Shown here piece after piece: positions 59,645-64,000 of a stretch of DNA of 64,000 nucleotides. The position numbers were made by a program, and so were the translations under genes. How positions within the stretch are numbered: the first letter of the stretch is position 1; every line of letters begins with the position of its first letter. The notes under the pieces are model-generated. The model was not told the DNA's origin. It did not search any database and was given only the letters and a program-made list of their open reading frames with translations. Origin of the DNA: Thermocaproicibacter melissae (GTDB lineage: Bacteria; Bacillota; Clostridia; Oscillospirales; Acutalibacteraceae); assembly GCF_024498295.1 (NCBI RefSeq), contig NZ_CP101827.1, positions 500,001 to 564,000 of the forward strand. Reading direction: 5' to 3'.

Positions 59645-61147
59645 TTGAAGTATCAGTCAACACGGGACAGCCGAGTCTCCGTTTCTGCAGCTCAGACAAT
59701 CGCACAGGGCATCTGCAGCAACGGCGGCCTGTTTGTTCCGGAAGATTTCCCTCGGATTTCCGAGGCGGAGCTTTCGGGTTTGGTGAAGATGGATTACCGT
59801 GCCCGGGCTGCTCTGATTATGAGAAAATATCTTACTGATTTCACCTCGGAGGAGATTGCAGAATGTACCTCCCGCGCATACGATAGCCGGAAATTCTCAG
59901 GCGGAGTCCCCGCGCCGGTCTCTGTTCTGAAGTCGGGAATTTCGTTTCTTGAACTTTGGCACGGCCCGACTTGCGCATTTAAGGATATGGCGCTGCAAAT
60001 TCTCCCTCATTTTTTGACCCGTTCTTTGAAAAAAATTCGTGCTGACAAAGATGCTTTAATTCTTGTTGCAACCTCCGGCGATACAGGCAAGGCGGCTCTG
60101 GAAGGCTTCCGCGATGTGGAAGGCACAAAAATACTTGTCTTTTACCCGCAGGACGGCGTCAGCGCCATGCAGGAGAGGCAGATGCGCACGCAGGAGGGCT
60201 CCAATGTTTCCGTCGTTGCCGTTCAGGGTAATTTTGACGACGCACAGACCGGCGTAAAGAGAATTTTCACTGACGAAGACGTGCAGAAGCAGCTTGCCGC
60301 CAACGGCATGATGTTCTCGAGCGCGAATTCCATCAACTGGGGAAGGCTTTTGCCGCAAATCGTGTATTATTTTTCAGCGTATTGCGACCTTGTGACGTCC
60401 GGAACCATTCCGCTTGGGCAGGAAATTGATTTCTGCGTTCCAACCGGCAACTTCGGCGATATTCTCGCCGGTTACTATGCAAAGAAGATGGGCCTTCCGG
60501 TTCATCGCCTGATTTGCGCATCCAATGCCAACAACGTCCTGACGGAGTTCCTGACGACGGGCGTTTATGATAGGAACCGCAAATTCTACACAACCATCTC
60601 ACCGTCCATGGATATCCTCGTTTCAAGCAATCTCGAACGCCTGCTTTACGACGTTACAGACCGTGACGACGCGAAGATTTCCGGCTGGATGAAACAGCTT
60701 TCGGAAACAGGCCGCTACGAGGTCGACAGCGCAACCCTCGCAAAAATTAAGGAGGTTTTTGCTGCCGGATTCTGTGATGACAGCGAAACGAAAGAAGAAA
60801 TCAAGCGCGTTTACGAAGCAGACCATTACCTCTGCGATCCACATACTGCCGTTGCCGCGCGTGTTGCCCGCGAATACCGGGAAAAGAACGGCAGTTCTGT
60901 GCCCATTGTGGTCGTTTCCACGGCAAGCCCCTACAAGTTCGCACCGGATGTTCTCAGCGCTGTTTCTCCGGAATCCGATGCGGCGGGCGATGTTTTCCGC
61001 GCGGTTGAGATGCTTTCCGAACGGACGGGAACCGAGGTTCCGAAATCCATTGCCGCACTTCGGACAAAGCCGCTGCGCTTTTCTGAAGTTTGCTCCAAAG
61101 ACGGCATGCGGGATGCCGTGCTGCGGATTGCTGGGAAAAGGTCGTAA
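59645..61147 (+). CDS. thrC: Threonine synthase
   Basis: 500 residues from the TTG giving MKYQSTRDSRVSVSAAQTIAQGICSNGGLFVPE, the normal family start; AAAGGGGA lies upstream. A longer ATG start at 59600 adds atypical sequence. The PLP Lys is in GPTCAFKDMALQI and the phosphate site in VATSGDTGKAAL. It makes threonine from phosphohomoserine. The closely following phosphoesterase is probably co-transcribed. Confidence 0.95.
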   Translation: MKYQSTRDSRVSVSAAQTIAQGICSNGGLFVPEDFPRISEAELSGLVKMDYRARAALIMRKYLTDFTSEEIAECTSRAYDSRKFSGGVPAPVSVLKSGISFLELWHGPTCAFKDMALQILPHFLTRSLKKIRADKDALILVATSGDTGKAALEGFRDVEGTKILVFYPQDGVSAMQERQMRTQEGSNVSVVAVQGNFDDAQTGVKRIFTDEDVQKQLAANGMMFSSANSINWGRLLPQIVYYFSAYCDLVTSGTIPLGQEIDFCVPTGNFGDILAGYYAKKMGLPVHRLICASNANNVLTEFLTTGVYDRNRKFYTTISPSMDILVSSNLERLLYDVTDRDDAKISGWMKQLSETGRYEVDSATLAKIKEVFAAGFCDDSETKEEIKRVYEADHYLCDPHTAVAARVAREYREKNGSSVPIVVVSTASPYKFAPDVLSAVSPESDAAGDVFRAVEMLSERTGTEVPKSIAALRTKPLRFSEVCSKDGMRDAVLRIAGKRS

Positions 61148-61151
61148 TGCC

Positions 61152-61844
61152 ATGTCCCTTTTTGCAATTGCGGATCTTCATCTTTCCCTTGGCTCCGACA
61201 AACCCATGGATGTCTTCGAGGGATGGGAAGACTATGTTTCCCGGTTAGAAAAGAATTGGCGTAATGTCGTCGGAGCTGAAGATACAGTTGTCGTTGCCGG
61301 CGATATTTCTTGGGCGATGAAGCTCGAAGAAGCAACTGAGGATTTTCGCTTTCTCAACAGCCTGCCGGGCCGTAAGCTGGTTCTCAAAGGAAACCACGAC
61401 TATTGGTGGTCGACAAGGAGAAAAATCGAGGCCTTTCTGGAACAAAACGGTTTTTTCAGCATCAGCATCGTCCACAATAGCGCTGAAGCGGTTGGAAGCC
61501 TTGCTGTCTGCGGAACGCGAGGCTGGCTTTATGACGCGGAAAGTGCGGAAGACAAAAAAATTGTGAACCGTGAGGTCGGGCGTCTGAACGCTTCCATTGA
61601 TGCGGCAGAGAAGACCGGAAAAAAGCCGGTTGTCTTTCTCCATTATCCGCCCGCTTACGGAGGGATGGAGTGCCGTGAGATTATGGATACCCTCGTGAAA
61701 CGTGGGATAACCGATTGCTATTATGGCCATATCCACGGGAGCACCGCAGCAAAACGCTCTCCCATGGGGGAGTACAAAGGCGTTCGGATGCACCTTATCT
61801 CATGTGACTACCTCGGTTTTATGCCCCTTCGTGTAAATGAATAA
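61152..61844 (+). CDS. Calcineurin-like metallophosphoesterase
   Basis: 230 residues from the ATG 5 bases after thrC; the long upstream frame lies inside thrC and is not native. Metal-binding motifs of the family are complete: IADLHLS (7-13), VVAGDISW (48-55), LKGNHDYWW (78-86), and GHIHG near residue 200. The ordered motif set and length fit a cytosolic phosphodiesterase of the YkuE/YaeI-like type; the substrate is unknown. Confidence 0.9.
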   Translation: MSLFAIADLHLSLGSDKPMDVFEGWEDYVSRLEKNWRNVVGAEDTVVVAGDISWAMKLEEATEDFRFLNSLPGRKLVLKGNHDYWWSTRRKIEAFLEQNGFFSISIVHNSAEAVGSLAVCGTRGWLYDAESAEDKKIVNREVGRLNASIDAAEKTGKKPVVFLHYPPAYGGMECREIMDTLVKRGITDCYYGHIHGSTAAKRSPMGEYKGVRMHLISCDYLGFMPLRVNE

Positions 61845-61936
61845 ATTAAAAACATTTCGGAAGGCAGTGGAAACTTTTTTTGGCGTGTGGTATAATGTCT
61901 TCCGTTAATATGTAAACATTCAGGAGGAAATAACAA

Positions 61937-63280
61937 ATGAGTTTGAAATCATCCAATAAAGTCGATACAAACCGCTATCAATTGGAAATCACAGTGGACG
62001 CAGAAACTTTTGAAGCCGCTGTTGAAAAGGCCTATAAAAGACAGAATAAAAACATCACAATTCCGGGTTTCCGCAAAGGCAAAGCTCCTCGCAAATTTGT
62101 TGAGAAATATTATGGCGAACAGATCTTCTACGAAGAAGCCATCAATTCGCTTTATCCGCAGGAAATGGAAAACGCTATCCGTGAAGCCGGCCTTGTTATG
62201 ATTGACGATAAAGTTGATTTTGAACTTGTTTCCGCTGGCAAAGACGGCTTGGATTTCAAAGCTACCATCACCACAAAGCCGGAAGTTTCCATTGAGGGCT
62301 ACAAAGGCCTGACGGCTTGGAAAAAGAAAGTGGAAGTTACCGATAAAGACGTTGAGGATGAACTCGCCCGCGTACAGGAGCGCAACTCCAGAATGGTGAC
62401 GGTCGAAGACCGCGAAGCGCAGAACGGCGATATTGTTGAAATTGATTTTGACGGATATGTCGATGGTAAGCGCTTTGAAGGCGGCAAAGCCGAAAACTAC
62501 AACCTCACACTTGGCTCCGGCCAGTTCATTCCGGGCTTTGAAGATCAGATCGTCGGCCACAAGACCGGCGATGAGTTTGACGTGAATGTGAAATTCCCGG
62601 AGGATTATCAGGCGAAAAATCTTGCCGGCAAAGATGCTGTTTTCAAAGTCAAACTCCATGAGATTAAGAAGAAAGAACTGCCGGAAATTGATGACGATTT
62701 CGTCAAGGACGTAAGTGAATTCAATACGGTTGACGAATATAAGTCCGATATTCGCAAGAGAATTACCGATGCACGCGAGGCTGCCGCAGATGACGCCGTT
62801 GACAATCAGTTGATTGATAAGCTGGTTGGCCTGGTGCAGGCTGAAATTCCGCAGGCTATGTATGAGAACCGTATTGATGAGGACCTTCGCGACTTCAGCT
62901 ACCGCCTCCAGGCGCAGGGCATGAACATCGAAACCTACATGAAATATACTGGGCTCGATAAAGATTCTATCCGCGAACAATTCCGTCCGCAGGCAGAACG
63001 TCAGGTGAAGCTCCGTCTCGCTCTTGAAAAGATTGCTGAACTGGAAGAGATTAAACCTTCCGAAGAAGATATTGAGAACGAGTACAAGAAGCTCGCAGAC
63101 GGCTACCATGTGGAAGTCGATAAGGTGAAGAAGCTCATTCCGGCTGAAGATCTTTCCAAGGACATCGCTGTCGAAAAAGCATTCAACCTTGTAAAGGATA
63201 AGGCTGTCATCGCAGAGGGCGAGCCGCCGAAGACGGAAGATTCTGCAGACGAGAAAAAAGAGGCAGAAAGTGCGGAATAA
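61937..63280 (+). CDS. tig: Trigger factor
   Basis: 447 residues with AGGAGG upstream. The N-terminal ribosome-binding domain has the GFRKGKAPRKFVEKYYG signature (about 44-60). The central FKBP-type prolyl isomerase domain has NGDIVEIDFDGYVDG and LGSGQFIPGFEDQIVGH. A helical C-terminal arm domain ends in an acidic tail (EGEPPKTEDSADEKKEAESAE). It folds nascent chains. It heads the standard tig-clpP-clpX cluster and has a TGGTATAAT extended -10 at about 61892. Confidence 0.97.
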   Translation: MSLKSSNKVDTNRYQLEITVDAETFEAAVEKAYKRQNKNITIPGFRKGKAPRKFVEKYYGEQIFYEEAINSLYPQEMENAIREAGLVMIDDKVDFELVSAGKDGLDFKATITTKPEVSIEGYKGLTAWKKKVEVTDKDVEDELARVQERNSRMVTVEDREAQNGDIVEIDFDGYVDGKRFEGGKAENYNLTLGSGQFIPGFEDQIVGHKTGDEFDVNVKFPEDYQAKNLAGKDAVFKVKLHEIKKKELPEIDDDFVKDVSEFNTVDEYKSDIRKRITDAREAAADDAVDNQLIDKLVGLVQAEIPQAMYENRIDEDLRDFSYRLQAQGMNIETYMKYTGLDKDSIREQFRPQAERQVKLRLALEKIAELEEIKPSEEDIENEYKKLADGYHVEVDKVKKLIPAEDLSKDIAVEKAFNLVKDKAVIAEGEPPKTEDSADEKKEAESAE

Positions 63281-63338
63281 ATCGGCATTGATTTGCCAAT
63301 CCTTGTTAAAGCATGTAGTGTGAGGGTGGTAAGGCAAA

Positions 63339-63926
63339 ATGAGCAGTCTAGTTCCTTACGTAATTGAACAGACGAACCGCGGCGAGCGTTCGTATGATAT
63401 TTTCTCAAGGCTTTTGAATGACCGCATTATTATGCTCAACGACGAGATAAATGACACAACGGCCAGCCTTGTTGTGGCTCAGCTCCTCTATCTGGAGGGG
63501 CAGGATCCGACAAAGGACATCAGCCTTTACATTAACAGTCCGGGTGGGTCGGTGACAGCCGGCATCGCAATTTACGACACTATGAAATATATCAAGTGCG
63601 ATGTCTGCACTATCTGCATGGGCCTTGCCGCCAGTATGGGAGCCTTCCTCCTTGCTGCGGGTACAAAGGGCAAGCGCTATTCGCTCCCGCACTCGGATAT
63701 TCTCATCCATCAGCCGAGCGGTGGTGTACCACAGTCGCAGGTTTCGGATATCATGATTCATGCGAACTATCTTTCCGACAAAAAGAAGCTGCTAAACCAG
63801 CTCCTTGCGGAAAACACCGGTCAGCCGATTGAAGTCATTGAACGCGACACAGATCGCGACAATTTCATGACTCCGGAAGAAGCCGTGAAATATGGCTTGA
63901 TTGATAAGGTCATTGCCAGCCGATGA
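63339..63926 (+). CDS. clpP: ATP-dependent Clp protease proteolytic subunit
   Basis: 195 residues. The catalytic Ser99 is in [16 protein letters not shown] and His124 in [10 protein letters not shown]; the Asp lies in the [11 protein letters not shown] region. [12 protein letters not shown]-type opening and [11 protein letters not shown] are typical. It works with ClpX, encoded next, and with other Clp ATPases. Confidence 0.98.
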   Translation: MSSLVPYVIEQTNRGERSYDIFSRLLNDRIIMLNDEINDTTASLVVAQLLYLEGQDPTKDISLYINSPGGSVTAGIAIYDTMKYIKCDVCTICMGLAASMGAFLLAAGTKGKRYSLPHSDILIHQPSGGVPQSQVSDIMIHANYLSDKKKLLNQLLAENTGQPIEVIERDTDRDNFMTPEEAVKYGLIDKVIASR

Positions 63927-63940
63927 AATAAGGTGATACA

Positions 63941-64000
63941 GTGGCAAACAGTGAAGACAACAGGGGAAGGGAAATCTGCTGTTCGTTCTGTGGAAAAGCA
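63941..64000 (+). CDS. clpX: ATP-dependent Clp protease ATPase subunit ClpX (3' cut by window edge)
   Basis: Only the first 20 codons are visible, from a GTG with AAGGTG upstream. REICCSFCGKA is the first half of the ClpX N-terminal zinc-binding domain (Cys-x2-Cys). Position right after clpP supports the call. Confidence 0.9.
   Translation, partial: MANSEDNRGREICCSFCGKA

Noticed and set aside
61949-63337. A 462-codon open frame on the minus strand opposite tig
   Set aside because: It mirrors tig over its whole length, has no ribosome site, and its sequence resembles no protein. It is a shadow of strong codon bias in tig.

Overview
The window is a stretch of chromosome from an endospore-forming anaerobic Firmicute, most likely a clostridium of the Oscillospiraceae/Ruminococcaceae type. 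The evidence is a spoIIGA-sigE pair and sigG with ylmC, a gerW/ytfJ homologue, a rubredoxin, a CIRCE-controlled hsp20, scpAB with a DUF2953 gene, two D,D-carboxypeptidases, and strong SD-driven starts including GTG and TTG. Genus-level placement is inference. The gene content is mostly core and housekeeping. Three insertion sequences have landed in it. I see no prophage, CRISPR array or recognisable defence island.

Layout. 1-1.2 kb: the right end of an ISL3-family element and a tRNA-Leu. 1.4-6.1 kb: a secreted PLD-type nuclease, a DUF6143-like protein and a large RecQ-like helicase. 6.5-11.2 kb: sporulation sigma genes on the minus strand (spoIIGA-sigE, then sigG-ylmC), split by plus-strand cca and a DNA-deoxyinosine glycosylase gene. 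11.4-17.5 kb: tRNA-Asp, tRNA-Thr, a FadR-type regulator, a manganese (yybP-ykoY) riboswitch with a P-type Ca/Mn ATPase, a CadC-like metal sensor, rubredoxin, hsp20 with CIRCE, and initiator tRNA. 17.7-21.2 kb: a phosphate permease, an alpha/beta hydrolase, and a ComEC-like metallo-beta-lactamase with DUF3006. 21.5-23.7 kb: an HD-GYP gene destroyed by an IS256-family element (8-bp target duplication readable) and also frameshifted. 24-31.2 kb, minus strand: mrp, gpsA, MYG1-like, DMT permease, M19 dipeptidase, nifS-mnmA. 31.3-36.4 kb: a minus-strand glycosyltransferase cluster. 36.6-41.4 kb: an ECF S component, a DUF1540 protein, mntP, hisHF and an IS1182-family element that duplicated the hisF terminator. 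41.4-64 kb: dacF-like, pgi, a small P-loop ATPase, yceD-rpmF-der-plsY, rpmB, then a long co-directional block (M50 protease-scpA-scpB-ytfI-ytfJ-dac-rluB-carboxyltransferase-BCCP-oadA), then rplS-lepB-rbgA-rnhB-yraN, thrC with a phosphoesterase, and tig-clpP-clpX (clpX cut by the window end).

Themes. Metal homeostasis is prominent: a Mn riboswitch with P-type pump, MntP, and a CadC-like sensor. Sporulation genes are spread through the window, with candidate forespore promoters before sigG and dacF. The most interesting metabolic item is a carboxyltransferase/biotin carrier/OadA-like trio that matches the parts list of a transcarboxylase and lacks both a biotin carboxylase and a sodium-pump subunit nearby. 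No clearly new multi-gene system is evident. The best leads are regulatory structures (the hairpin over the ylmC start, the riboswitch/terminator overlap, converging transcripts around the hydrolase), the terminator-duplicating IS1182 insertion, and this trio.
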